In this document: one piece after another, positions 49,944-58,519 of the stretch
Layout of the letters: each line of letters opens with the position of its first letter
Numbering within the stretch: position 1 is the stretch's first letter
From: Ferruginibacter sp.
Lineage (GTDB): Bacteria > Bacteroidota > Bacteroidia > Chitinophagales > Chitinophagaceae
NCBI GenBank assembly: GCA_030831945.1
Contig: JAURKC010000019.1
Span: forward strand, 79,827-143,826
Direction: 5' to 3'
Length of the DNA stretch: 64,000 bases
Made by a program: the position numbers and the translations under genes
Notes under the pieces: generated by a model
The model's database searches: none
The model's input: only the letters and a program-made list of their open reading frames with translations
Told to the model about the DNA's origin: nothing

Positions 49944-51653
49944 ATGTACACAGCAGATATCCAAAAAACTCCTCGTCATTTTGTCCCAAAAGATTTTGTT
50001 GTTACTGACTGGAAAAATCTAGAACCCTTTTTTAAAGAGTTACTAGAAAGAAATATTGACTCAAAAGATAGTTTGGAAAAGTGGCTTCAAGATCAAAGTG
50101 AATTAGAGGCAGTGGTAAGCGAAGATGCCTGTTGGCGTCAAATAAAAATGACCTGTGATACACAAGACAAAACATTAGAAGCGGCATTTAATTTTTATTG
50201 TACAGCATTGCAGCCTAATATTCAACCTTATGCTGATGCATTAAATAAAAAGTTGGTGAATCACCCACTAACTAAAGACTTAGATACCAATCAATATTTT
50301 ACCTATTTACGATCAGTAAGAAAAAGCATAGAATTATTTAGAGAAGACAATATCCCCTTACAATCTGAGCTTGCGGTGATGCAGCAACAGTTTGGAGTGA
50401 TTTCAGCAAACATGACGGTTACTATTAACGGTGAGGAATACACGCTACAACAAGCGGCTAAATTTTTTCATCATCCGGACAGAAGTTTAAGAGAGGAGGC
50501 GTATCGTAAAATTCAAGAAAGACGATTAGAAGATACGGAGCCATTAAATAATCTGTATAGCAAGTTATTGGAAAAGCGTAATCAAGAAGCACAAAATGCA
50601 GGATTTGATAATTATAGAGACTATAGATTTAAAGAATTAGGTAGGTTTGATTATACTAAGCAAGATTGCTTTAACTTTCATGAAGCGGTAAAGCAACACG
50701 TATTACCATTGGTAAATATTATTTATCAAAAGAAGAAAGAAAAGCTAGGATTAGATACGCTTCGCCCATGGGATATCGAAGCAGAGCCGTCTGGGACTCC
50801 CGCACTTCAACCATTTACTACGAGCAAGGAATTAATTGATTTGTCGATTGAATGTTTTACAAAGCTTCGACCCTTTTTTGGTGACTGTCTAATCAAGATG
50901 AATTCATTGAAACACCTTGATCTTGAAAGTAGAAAAGGAAAAGCACCTGGAGGATACAATTGTCCATTGGCAGAGAGTGGGGCGCCTTTTATTTTTATGA
51001 ACGCTGCAGGACAAATGCAAGATTTAATTACTATGGTTCACGAAGGTGGCCACGCAGTGCATTCTTTTTTAGCACACCCCTTGCCATTAACGGGCTTTAA
51101 AGAATATCCAATGGAAATAGCGGAAGTGGCCAGCATGTCGATGGAGCTTTTTAGTATGGAAAATTGGGACGTATTTTTTAGCGATGCTGAACAATTAAAT
51201 CGAGCGAGAGAATATCAGTTAGAAAGAATAATTACTATTTTTCCGTGGATTGCTATTGTAGATAAATTTCAACATTGGGTATATGAATATCCGACTCATA
51301 CCAATGAAGAAAGAACAGCTGAATGGAATAAAATACTTATAGAATTTAGTGACAATGTTATTGATTACAGTGGCTTGGAAAGCTTCCGCAGTAATCTTTG
51401 GCAAAAACAATTGCATTTATTCGAAGTGCCATTTTATTATATAGAATATGGGATTGCACAATTAGGTGCAATTGGAATGTGGAAGCAGTTTAAGTTAAAC
51501 AAAGAACAGGCCTTGAATAATTATTGTAATGCGTTGACGCTGGGTGGAACAAAAACCTTGCCGCAACTTTTTGAGACTGCGGGATTAAAATTTGATTTTA
51601 GTCCGGATACGATAAAAGGGCTGATGGATTTTGTGAAGGAGGAGATGAAATAA
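49944..51653 (+). CDS. M3-family metallo-oligopeptidase (PepF-like)
   Basis: A cytoplasmic zinc oligopeptidase of about 569 residues. The active site is HEGGH (His366 to His370 from the start used here, in MVHEGGHAVHSFLAHPLP), with the third ligand Glu in YPMEIAEVASMSMELF. Other landmarks: YRKIQERRLEDTEPLNNLYSKLLEKRN and YCNALTLGGTKTLPQLFETAG. I start at ATG 49944 (MYTADIQKTPRHFVP), not at TTG 49899, because the longer start would include a perfect hairpin. It degrades short peptides. Its neighbours are unrelated. Confidence 0.9.
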   Translation: MYTADIQKTPRHFVPKDFVVTDWKNLEPFFKELLERNIDSKDSLEKWLQDQSELEAVVSEDACWRQIKMTCDTQDKTLEAAFNFYCTALQPNIQPYADALNKKLVNHPLTKDLDTNQYFTYLRSVRKSIELFREDNIPLQSELAVMQQQFGVISANMTVTINGEEYTLQQAAKFFHHPDRSLREEAYRKIQERRLEDTEPLNNLYSKLLEKRNQEAQNAGFDNYRDYRFKELGRFDYTKQDCFNFHEAVKQHVLPLVNIIYQKKKEKLGLDTLRPWDIEAEPSGTPALQPFTTSKELIDLSIECFTKLRPFFGDCLIKMNSLKHLDLESRKGKAPGGYNCPLAESGAPFIFMNAAGQMQDLITMVHEGGHAVHSFLAHPLPLTGFKEYPMEIAEVASMSMELFSMENWDVFFSDAEQLNRAREYQLERIITIFPWIAIVDKFQHWVYEYPTHTNEERTAEWNKILIEFSDNVIDYSGLESFRSNLWQKQLHLFEVPFYYIEYGIAQLGAIGMWKQFKLNKEQALNNYCNALTLGGTKTLPQLFETAGLKFDFSPDTIKGLMDFVKEEMK

Positions 51654-51813
51654 AGAATCTAGGCTTCAATATTTTTTTGGAATGAAATTTATTGTCAGCG
51701 TAAAATAGAATAAAAACTTTGGATGAAATGGAGGATCAAAAAAAGCCTTTCATTTTACTAATCTTAATTCCATCTCTCGTAAAGTAAAGGAACCCTTCTA
51801 GAATAATTATTCT

Positions 51814-51821
51814 TAAATTTG
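51814..51821 (+). promoter_or_regulatory. -7 promoter element immediately before the DUF2480 gene
   Basis: TAAATTTG matches TAnnTTTG and ends five bases before the ATG at 51827, so the transcript would begin at or next to the start codon. Confidence 0.45.
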
Positions 51822-51826
51822 TATCT

Positions 51827-52333
51827 ATGGACGAGGTAATCAATAATAAGGTAAGCGAGAGCGGGCTGCTTACATTAAACTTGGAGGAATTTTTTCCTTC
51901 GGGAGAAATCGTCTTGTTTGATATGAAGGATTATTTATTTATGGGCTTGATTTTGAAAGAGAAAGAATTTAGAGAAGCGCTTAAAACAATAGATCTTAAT
52001 CAATATACAAATAAATCAGTGGCAGTAACTTGTAGTGCTGATGCAGTTATTCCAATTTGGGCATATATGTTGGTAGCCAGTTATTTGCAGCCGATAGCTT
52101 CAGATGTAGCTTTTGGAACCGTGGAAGAAGTAACGAATCAATTGTTAATGAAAAATATTGGTCAAATTAATTTGGCTGATTATACAGATAAAAGAGTTGT
52201 AATAAAAGGTTGTGGTGAATTACCCGTGGGTGAATCTGCTTATCTTGAAGCGACCAAATTACTGCGCCCCATTGCTAAAAGCATCATGTATGGGGAGCCC
52301 TGCAGTACCGTCCCAATTTTTAAAAAGAAGTAA
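51827..52333 (+). CDS. DUF2480 family protein
   Basis: A 168-residue cytoplasmic protein conserved in Bacteroidota, recognised by NKVSESGLLTLNLEEFFP, IVLFDMKDYLFMGLILKEKEFREALKTID and the repeated KSVAVTCSADAVIPIWAYMLVASYL / RVVIKGCGELPVGESAYLEATKLL blocks. The paired VTCSADAxIPxWAY segment suggests a duplicated small domain. Function unknown. Confidence 0.85.
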   Translation: MDEVINNKVSESGLLTLNLEEFFPSGEIVLFDMKDYLFMGLILKEKEFREALKTIDLNQYTNKSVAVTCSADAVIPIWAYMLVASYLQPIASDVAFGTVEEVTNQLLMKNIGQINLADYTDKRVVIKGCGELPVGESAYLEATKLLRPIAKSIMYGEPCSTVPIFKKK

Positions 52334-52398
52334 TTCTACTATTTTCCTTTAATGATTGTAACAACCTACCAACAGATCAAAATTTAATTTAAAGAGAA

Positions 52399-53031
52399 AT
52401 GATGGAGGCTGTTTTAAAGGGGTTAGCAATTAGTTTATTATTGGTCTTTTCGGTTGGCCCCCTTGTTTTTACTGTCATCAAACAAAGCATAGTTAATGGC
52501 CGTACTGGTGGCTTTAGTTTTATAGCCGGTATTTGGTTGAGCGACTTGTTAATTGTAGTGCTTAGTAATGTATTTTCTGAGGTGGTAACCAGTTTGTTAC
52601 ATTTTAAAAAAGTGATAGGTATATTCGGCAGTTTGTTTTTAGTTGGAATGGGTATTTTTTATCTTTTTTTAAAAACAATCAATCAACGAAGTGCAGAAGA
52701 ATCCGCTATTCGAGTTTCGGGTAGTACCCATGCAAGATTAATAATAGCGGGTTTTTTTATTAATATTCTTAATCCAGCAGTCATAGCCTTTTGGCTTACA
52801 ACCGCTACTACTCTGGCTATTGCCAATTCGGTAACGGATCGAATCGTTATTTTTTCCACCTGTATCTTGGTTAATTTTGGTGCCGACCTAGGAAAAGTTC
52901 TTTTGGCGGGAAAGCTAAGTAAAAAGCTGACGCATAGAAATATTGTTCTAATTAATAAAATTTCTGGATTGCTTTTGTTGATTTTTGGGATTGCCCTTTT
53001 CTTGGGCGTTTTATATTCTGTAACAAATTAA
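52399..53031 (+). CDS. LysE-family amino acid exporter
   Basis: A 210-residue membrane protein with six hydrophobic segments of the LysE/RhtB fold: VFSVGPLVFTVIKQSIVNGRTGGFSFIAGIWLSDL with the conserved Gly-Pro in the first helix, then the FFINILNPAVIAFWLTTATTL block with the second conserved Asn-Pro. It exports an amino acid or related compound. The ATG start is 65 bases after the DUF2480 stop on the same strand, so they may be co-transcribed. Confidence 0.86.
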   Translation: MMEAVLKGLAISLLLVFSVGPLVFTVIKQSIVNGRTGGFSFIAGIWLSDLLIVVLSNVFSEVVTSLLHFKKVIGIFGSLFLVGMGIFYLFLKTINQRSAEESAIRVSGSTHARLIIAGFFINILNPAVIAFWLTTATTLAIANSVTDRIVIFSTCILVNFGADLGKVLLAGKLSKKLTHRNIVLINKISGLLLLIFGIALFLGVLYSVTN

Positions 53032-53079
53032 AAATTAAACCATTAGTTTGTTTTATCTTTCCTCTCTATATTTTACTCC

Positions 53080-53634
53080 ATGAGCCGGATATTTTTTATT
53101 TTATTTTTATTAATAGGCTATGAAAGTTTCGGGCAATCTTCCGATGTTGTTTTGTTGAAAAAAAGGAAGAAAACAATTAGCCGTTATTATGCAGGAACTG
53201 ACATAGAGATGGTTACCACTACCGGGGTTTCTTTACATGCGTATATAACTCACATCAACAGAGACACCTTGTTTTTGAAACAATTTGTAGTACGTCAAAC
53301 TCCAACTATGATGGGCGTGTTTGTATTAGACACGCTTACCACCTATAATTATCAATATCATTATAATCAAATCAAGTCAATCAATAAACCGAAGCGTGGT
53401 TTTGATTTGAGCGCTAGTGCTGGAAGTTTACTGGGCGGAGGTGCCATATTAACGCTTGCAGGAGGAGTGGTGTTTTTAGTTGATCGAGAAAAATTTAGTC
53501 CCGCATTGATGGGCGCATCGGTTTCTTTAACAGCTATAGGCTATGTTTTATCAAAGGTGAATAGTAATAATATGGTGATTGGGAAAAAATATTCTTTAGA
53601 ATATTTAAAGCTGGCAGATAATATCAAACGCTAA
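53080..53634 (+). CDS. Exported protein of unknown function
   Basis: A 184-residue protein with a signal peptide (SRIFFILFLLIGYESFGQS), a beta-rich middle (RYYAGTDIEMVTTTGVSLHAYITHINRDTLFLKQFVVRQ) typical of small periplasmic proteins that read as an SH3- or Sm-like barrel, and two hydrophobic segments near the C-terminus (ASAGSLLGGGAILTLAGGVVFLV and PALMGASVSLTAIGYVLSKV), probably membrane helices. I cannot name a family. It lies 48 bases after lysE and 32 bases before mtgA on the same strand. Confidence 0.62.
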   Translation: MSRIFFILFLLIGYESFGQSSDVVLLKKRKKTISRYYAGTDIEMVTTTGVSLHAYITHINRDTLFLKQFVVRQTPTMMGVFVLDTLTTYNYQYHYNQIKSINKPKRGFDLSASAGSLLGGGAILTLAGGVVFLVDREKFSPALMGASVSLTAIGYVLSKVNSNNMVIGKKYSLEYLKLADNIKR

Positions 53635-53666
53635 TTAATTTTATTTCAAATCCAATTGTCATCAGC

Positions 53667-54347
53667 ATGCAAAAAGCTTGGCGAGGTATAAAAAAAGCAT
53701 TTCTATACCTTTTCTTTTTTCAACTTTTTTATATTTTATTTTGTAAGTGGATTAATCCGCCGATAACGATTACACAGGCCGTAAGCCTTGTGCAGGGTTA
53801 TGGACTAAAAAGAGATTATGTAAGCTATGATCAAATGAGTTCAAATATAAAGCTTGCAGTAATGGCGAGTGAGGACCAGTTATTTCCTGAGCATAATGGT
53901 TTTGATTTAAAGGCGATTGAGAAGGCCGTTCAATACAATAAAAAACATCCTAATAGAAGGAGGGGAGCGAGTACGATTAGTCAACAGGTTGCAAAAAATG
54001 TTTTTTTATGGCAAGGAGGAGGTTTTTTTAGAAAAGGACTGGAAGTGTATTTCACCTTTATGATAGAGATTTTATGGAGTAAGGAGCGCATTTTGGAAAC
54101 CTATTTAAATGTCGCCGAAATGGGAGAAGGAATTTTCGGAATCGAAGCGGCATCTAAAGCATATTTTAAAAAATCTGCTAAAAACATTTCTAGAACTGAT
54201 GCTGCTAAAATAGCCGCATCTTTACCCAATCCTAAATTGTATACTGTAAAACCAATTAGCAAAAAAGTTTTGAATCGATATGATGATATTATGATCCAAA
54301 TGAATAATTTGGAAGGAGATGCGGATATTCAAAAGGTAATAAAATAA
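53667..54347 (+). CDS. mtgA: Monofunctional peptidoglycan glycosyltransferase
   Basis: A 226-residue GT51 enzyme that polymerises lipid II into glycan strands in the periplasm. It has an N-terminal membrane anchor (AFLYLFFFQLFYILFCKWI), then the GT51 motifs: motif 1 VMASEDQLFPEHNGFDLKAIEKA with the catalytic Glu, motif 2 RRGASTISQQVAKNVFLW, motif 3 RKGLEVYFTFMIEILWSKERILETYLN and motif 4 GEGIFGIEAASKAYFKK. No transpeptidase domain follows, which fits MtgA rather than a bifunctional PBP. The start at 53667 keeps the anchor. Confidence 0.92.
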   Translation: MQKAWRGIKKAFLYLFFFQLFYILFCKWINPPITITQAVSLVQGYGLKRDYVSYDQMSSNIKLAVMASEDQLFPEHNGFDLKAIEKAVQYNKKHPNRRRGASTISQQVAKNVFLWQGGGFFRKGLEVYFTFMIEILWSKERILETYLNVAEMGEGIFGIEAASKAYFKKSAKNISRTDAAKIAASLPNPKLYTVKPISKKVLNRYDDIMIQMNNLEGDADIQKVIK

Positions 54348-54491
54348 GCTGAATGAAGGCGGTGTTTTCTTTACGCTTAAATACTCTTTTTTATATATTT
54401 ATATTCTAAATCTTGCAAATCATCCTCTAGTCTTCTTTAAAAATCAAGCAGCTATTTATGCTGGAAAAAGTAAAACAATAGTATTTAGTAT

Positions 54492-55673
54492 ATGTTTCAA
54501 ATATTTCTTATAGGCAGTTTATTTAGTGCGTTATTAACTATTTACATTCTCATTATTAAAAAAGACGCACTGAAGTCTTATTCAGATTATTTACTATCAA
54601 TTTTTATTATTTTTCTATCTTGGAATGTCTTAATTTATTTGCTTTAATATTATGCATTAATTATTGAAGTACCTTATTTAATTAAAACAGCTGCTCCTCT
54701 AGCCTTTCTAATTCCTCCTTTGGGTTATTTATATACAAGGGCAGTTCTTTATAATGAAAAGAAAATTAAGGCCCTTGATTTGTTACATTTTTTACCTTTT
54801 ATAATTGTAACACTTAATTATTTGAGTTATTTTTTGATGCCGATAAATGAAAAAAGGAAATTAGTGATTGATATCATTAATAATCTAGATTTATTGTATA
54901 AAAATAATTCAGGTTTTATTACCGAAACTAACTTGTTCTTATTGAGAATTTTCCAACTTTCTATATATATATTTTTTCAATTGAGGCTTATTTTAAAATT
55001 TAAAAGAGTTTATAAAGTAGAACAAATTGAAAAACAAATTAAAGACATTTTAAAATGGCTAAAGATTTTTGCTTGGTGCTGTACTGCAAATCTTTTCGCT
55101 TGGCTTTCTCTAATGATATTGGTTATATTAAATATTTCTATTTTTAATAATTGGGGATTTATTAATCTTATTCCTTTAATATTTATTGTAACAGGTTTTT
55201 TTGTTATTTGTTCTTATTTGCTTACCCACCCATATATTCTAAATGGATTGCCATTTGTAAAATATAAGCCAAAGGAATCTAATTTGGTTGAGAACAAGAG
55301 TAGTCAAATTCTGTACATTTCTGAAAATTTTGATGCGGAAATTCAAAAGATTAATGAATACTTTGAAAATGAAAAGCCTTATTTAAATAAGAATTTGAGT
55401 ATAATACAGGTAGCGGTTGCTTTAAATATGCCCATCAGAGAGTTGTCCTACATTTTAAATAATCATTACCATTTCAGATTTACCGATTTTGTAAACGATT
55501 ACAGGATAAAATATATTATAAATAAAATCAATGAATCTTACTTAGTTGAATTTACTATTGAGTCTATAGGTTTAGAAGCAGGCTTTAGCAGTAAAAGTGG
55601 GTTTTATAAATCTTTCAAGAAATTATACAAAACAACACCTTCAGAATATTTCAATAAACTAAAAACAGAATAG
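54492..55673 (+). pseudogene. AraC-type regulator with N-terminal membrane domain, interrupted by one in-frame stop
   Basis: A frame from ATG 54492 reads MFQIFLIGSLFSALLTIYIL and on to SWNVLIYLL, then hits TAA at 54645-54647 (codon 52). The same frame continues without shift: YYALIIEVPYLIKTAAPLAF, PPLGYLYTRAVLYNEKK, more membrane helices, and a C-terminal AraC domain (NLSIIQVAVALNMPIREL, TIESIGLEAGFSSKSGFYKSFKK, TTPSEYFNKLK) to 55673. Read through, it would be 393 residues with an N-terminal multi-helix sensor and C-terminal AraC domain, a common Bacteroidota regulator type. A nonsense mutation or a sequencing error explains it. A shorter product from TTG 54720 would lack part of the membrane domain. 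Confidence 0.78.
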
Positions 55674-55703
55674 CCACGATCAAAGGTAGGTCTTTTATTT
55701 ACA

Positions 55704-55765
55704 AGAATCGAGACCAGGATTTGAACTGGGTCCGCCGAAGGAGAATAGTAATTCTATAGCGTCAG
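55704..55765 (-). other. Possible degenerate tRNA 3'-half relic
   Basis: Read on the minus strand, about 60 bases before the KdnB-like gene contain CTATTCTCCTTCGG, then CCCAGTTCAAATCCTGG and TCTCGAT, resembling an extra arm, T-arm (TTCAAAT loop) and acceptor 3' strand. The T-stem has mismatches, no CCA follows and no 5' tRNA half exists beyond. It could be the remnant left by element insertion or decay. Evidence is weak. Confidence 0.28.
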
Positions 55766-55798
55766 TTTAATTTTAAATCATTCTTACTAAATTGCAGT

Positions 55799-56872
55799 AT
55801 GAATTTTAGAAACTTCAAAATGATTGGTTACGTTGTTTATGGACGTGGCGCATTCAATCAATTAGATGAAATATTACAGCCCCATAGAAAAGGGACTTCA
55901 CCAATGGTATTTTTGGTGGATCATTTTTTTGAAGGAAAAGAATTGGCCAAAAGAGTTCCAGCAAGAGGAAGAGATCATATAATTTTTGTTGATGTAACCC
56001 ATGAGCCCAAAACGAGTTATGTAGATAGCATTGCAAAGCAGTTGAAGGACCAGTTTGGAACAGTGAGTGGTATTGTGGGTATTGGCGGAGGTTCTGCTTT
56101 GGATCTCGCAAAAGCAGTTTCGTTGATGATGAATAATCCTGGCAGCAGCGCAGATTATCAGGGCTGGGATCTTGTAAAAAATCCAGGTGTATATAAAGTA
56201 GGAATTCCTACATTAAGCGGTACAGGCGCAGAGGTAAGTAGAACAACGGTGCTTACTGGTCCAACAAAAAAACTGGGCATGAATTCTGATTTTACTCCTT
56301 TTGATCAGATTGTATTGGATCCACAACTTACTAGCAATGCACCTGCTAATCAACGTTTTTATACAGGGATGGATTGTTATATACATTGTATAGAAAGCCT
56401 TGCCGGCACTTATCTAAATGAATTCAGTAAAAGTTATGGAGAAAAAGCGCTAGAGCTTTGTAGGGAAGTTTATGTAAATAAAAATAGTTGGGATGATGAA
56501 AGTGATGACAAGTTAATGATGGCTTCTTATGCAGGAGGAATGAGTATCGCTTATTCTCAAGTTGGGGTAGCCCATGCCGTTAGTTATGGACTAAGTTATT
56601 TATTGGGTATAAAACATGGAATTGGTAATTGCATTGTATTTGATCACTTAGAAGAATTTTATCCAGAAGGGGTAAAGGAGTTTAAGAAAATGGTTGATAT
56701 ACATCAAATTGATATTCCTAAAAATATTTGTGCCAACCTTACGGAGGATCAATTTGATAAAATGATAGACGTGTCTTTGGGTATGAAACCACTTTGGGAA
56801 AACGCCTTGGGTAAAGATTGGGAAAAACAAATGAACCGCGCGCGGTTAAGAAAATTATACCAACGATTTTAA
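55799..56872 (+). CDS. Iron-containing alcohol dehydrogenase, KdnB-like (Kdo 8-oxidase type)
   Basis: A 357-residue Fe-type dehydrogenase. The nucleotide loop is GIGGGSALDLAKAV (94-107), with PTLSGTGAEVSRTTVLTG, and metal ligands Asp192 and His196 (GMDCYIHCIES), His259 (VAHAVSYGL) and His273 (GIKHGIGN). The start NFRNFKMIGYVVYGRGAFNQLDEIL and the length fit the 3-deoxy-D-manno-octulosonate 8-oxidase (KdnB) subgroup, which with the aminotransferase KdnA makes 8-amino-Kdo in LPS. No kdnA is visible, so the pathway assignment is tentative. A strong terminator follows. Confidence 0.72.
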   Translation: MNFRNFKMIGYVVYGRGAFNQLDEILQPHRKGTSPMVFLVDHFFEGKELAKRVPARGRDHIIFVDVTHEPKTSYVDSIAKQLKDQFGTVSGIVGIGGGSALDLAKAVSLMMNNPGSSADYQGWDLVKNPGVYKVGIPTLSGTGAEVSRTTVLTGPTKKLGMNSDFTPFDQIVLDPQLTSNAPANQRFYTGMDCYIHCIESLAGTYLNEFSKSYGEKALELCREVYVNKNSWDDESDDKLMMASYAGGMSIAYSQVGVAHAVSYGLSYLLGIKHGIGNCIVFDHLEEFYPEGVKEFKKMVDIHQIDIPKNICANLTEDQFDKMIDVSLGMKPLWENALGKDWEKQMNRARLRKLYQRF

Positions 56873-56882
56873 TCGAAAGAGT

Positions 56883-56913
56883 AAAAAACCGATACATTTT
56901 GTATCGGTTTTTT
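56883..56913 (+). terminator. Intrinsic terminator after the KdnB-like gene
   Basis: AAAAAACCGATAC pairs with GTATCGGTTTTTT around a five-base loop, followed by more T bases; 11 bases after the stop. Confidence 0.9.
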
Positions 56914-57011
56914 ATTTTTATAAAGAAATAAATTTTCGAACTAGCTTGACTATTTAATTTATTGAAAAAAAGCGGATAACTAGTTTTTGAGCCGATCAAA
57001 AAACAAAAGCC

Positions 57012-57019
57012 TACCTTTG
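57012..57019 (+). promoter_or_regulatory. -7 promoter element for rhlE with a long leader
   Basis: TACCTTTG matches TAnnTTTG; a TTTG at 56986-56989 is close to where a -33 element would sit. It implies a leader of about 105 bases before the helicase ATG, long enough for RNA-level control such as cold-shock structure, though no known element was recognised. Confidence 0.45.
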
Positions 57020-57132
57020 CAGTCTACTCCACTATAAACATACGGCAGGTTGTAAGCCGATGTGGTAAAAAATTTCCGCTGATTCAGAAAATGCAACGTC
57101 TTTGCCAGCCTTTATAAAAATTAAACCATTCA

Positions 57133-58398
57133 ATGGCATTTAAAAATTTAGAATTAATTGAACCTATCCTTAAGGCATTGGCCGAAGAAGGATACACTAC
57201 ACCCACCCCTATTCAGCAACAATCTATTCCACTGGTTCTAGAAAGAAAAGATTTGTTAGGTTGTGCTCAAACAGGAACAGGGAAAACAGCCGCTTTTGCT
57301 ATTCCTATTTTACAAATACTGTATAAAGAAAAAGAAAATGAGAAAGGGCGTAAACAAATTAAAGCACTCATATTAACTCCTACAAGAGAGCTTGCTATTC
57401 AAATAGATGAAAGCTTTGCAGCGTATGGAAAATATACAGGTCTTTCACATGCGGTGATATTTGGAGGAGTATCTCAACTTCACCAGACCAATCAGTTAAA
57501 AAATGGTGTCGACATTTTAGTTGCAACACCTGGCAGACTATTAGATTTAATGAGTCAGGGTTTTATAGGATTGCAGCACTTAAAAATATTTGTGTTAGAT
57601 GAAGCAGACCGCATGCTTGACATGGGTTTTATTCACGATGTAAAAAGAGTGATAATAAAATTACCTGTAAAACGACAAACGCTTTTCTTTTCGGCAACTA
57701 TGCCGCCAGAGATTCAAACGCTTGCGAATGTATTGTTAACCCATCCTTCAAAAGTAGAAGTAACGCCAGTATCTTCCACCGTTGATGCAATCGACCAAAG
57801 TTTGTTTTTTGTAGATAAGAGTAATAAGCCAGGCTTGTTACTATACCTTTTAAAAAATGAAAAAATTGTTACAGCGCTAGTTTTTACTAGAACAAAACAT
57901 GGAGCGGATAAGGTAGTAAAAATGCTTCATAAGGAAAATATTACTGCAGCTGCAATACACGGCAATAAATCTCAGAATGCTCGTCAGCATGCGTTAACTA
58001 GTTTTAAAAATGGAAACCTAAGAGTATTGGTAGCTACGGATATTGCCGCAAGGGGTATTGATATTGATGAGCTTACGCATGTTATTAATTTTGAATTACC
58101 TAATGTGCCAGAAACCTATGTTCATCGTATAGGCCGAACCGGTAGAGCAGGTAATACAGGAATTGCTTTTTCTTTTTGCGATCATGAAGAACGAACCGAA
58201 CTTAAAGACATACAAAAGCTAATAGGAAAAAACATCCCTGTCATAGATAGCCATCCATATCCATTAAGCGCCGCTTCTTTCTCGACTCCTATAATAAAAG
58301 GGGCAAAACCACCTAATAGAAATAATCGAGGTAATTTTAATTCCTCTGATAGGGGAAAAAGAAGAGGAACAGGTCCTAAGCCATCCAATAATCGATAA
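57133..58398 (+). CDS. rhlE: DEAD-box ATP-dependent RNA helicase (RhlE-type)
   Basis: A 421-residue RNA helicase with all motifs: the Q motif TPTPIQQQSIP, AQTGTGKTAAFAIP (motif I), PTRELAIQI (Ia), TPGRLLDLM (Ib), DEADRMLDMGF (II), SATMPPEI (III), VFTRTKHGADKV (IV), ARGIDIDELTHVINFELP (V) and HRIGRTGRAG (VI). The C-terminal tail is basic and rich in Asn, Arg and Gly (NRNNRGNFNSSDRGKRRGTG) for RNA binding. RhlE-like enzymes act in ribosome assembly and RNA decay. Monocistronic with its own promoter and terminator. Confidence 0.92.
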   Translation: MAFKNLELIEPILKALAEEGYTTPTPIQQQSIPLVLERKDLLGCAQTGTGKTAAFAIPILQILYKEKENEKGRKQIKALILTPTRELAIQIDESFAAYGKYTGLSHAVIFGGVSQLHQTNQLKNGVDILVATPGRLLDLMSQGFIGLQHLKIFVLDEADRMLDMGFIHDVKRVIIKLPVKRQTLFFSATMPPEIQTLANVLLTHPSKVEVTPVSSTVDAIDQSLFFVDKSNKPGLLLYLLKNEKIVTALVFTRTKHGADKVVKMLHKENITAAAIHGNKSQNARQHALTSFKNGNLRVLVATDIAARGIDIDELTHVINFELPNVPETYVHRIGRTGRAGNTGIAFSFCDHEERTELKDIQKLIGKNIPVIDSHPYPLSAASFSTPIIKGAKPPNRNNRGNFNSSDRGKRRGTGPKPSNNR

Positions 58399-58442
58399 AA
58401 ATTAAGCAGCTTCATTTTAGCTAAAATATTTTATTATTCAAT

Positions 58443-58469
58443 AAACCGAAGTACTAACTTCGGTTTTTT
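58443..58469 (+). terminator. Intrinsic terminator after rhlE
   Basis: AAACCGAAGT, loop ACTA, ACTTCGGTTT followed by TTT; a classic 10-bp stem. Confidence 0.88.
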
Positions 58470-58519
58470 AATATAGATCATAATTTTTGGAAGCCTTCAT
58501 TTTTCTAAAATTGTAAAAA

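Noticed and set aside
57020..57132. Riboswitch in the rhlE leader
   Set aside because: No conserved riboswitch core was recognised; only a long leader is evident.
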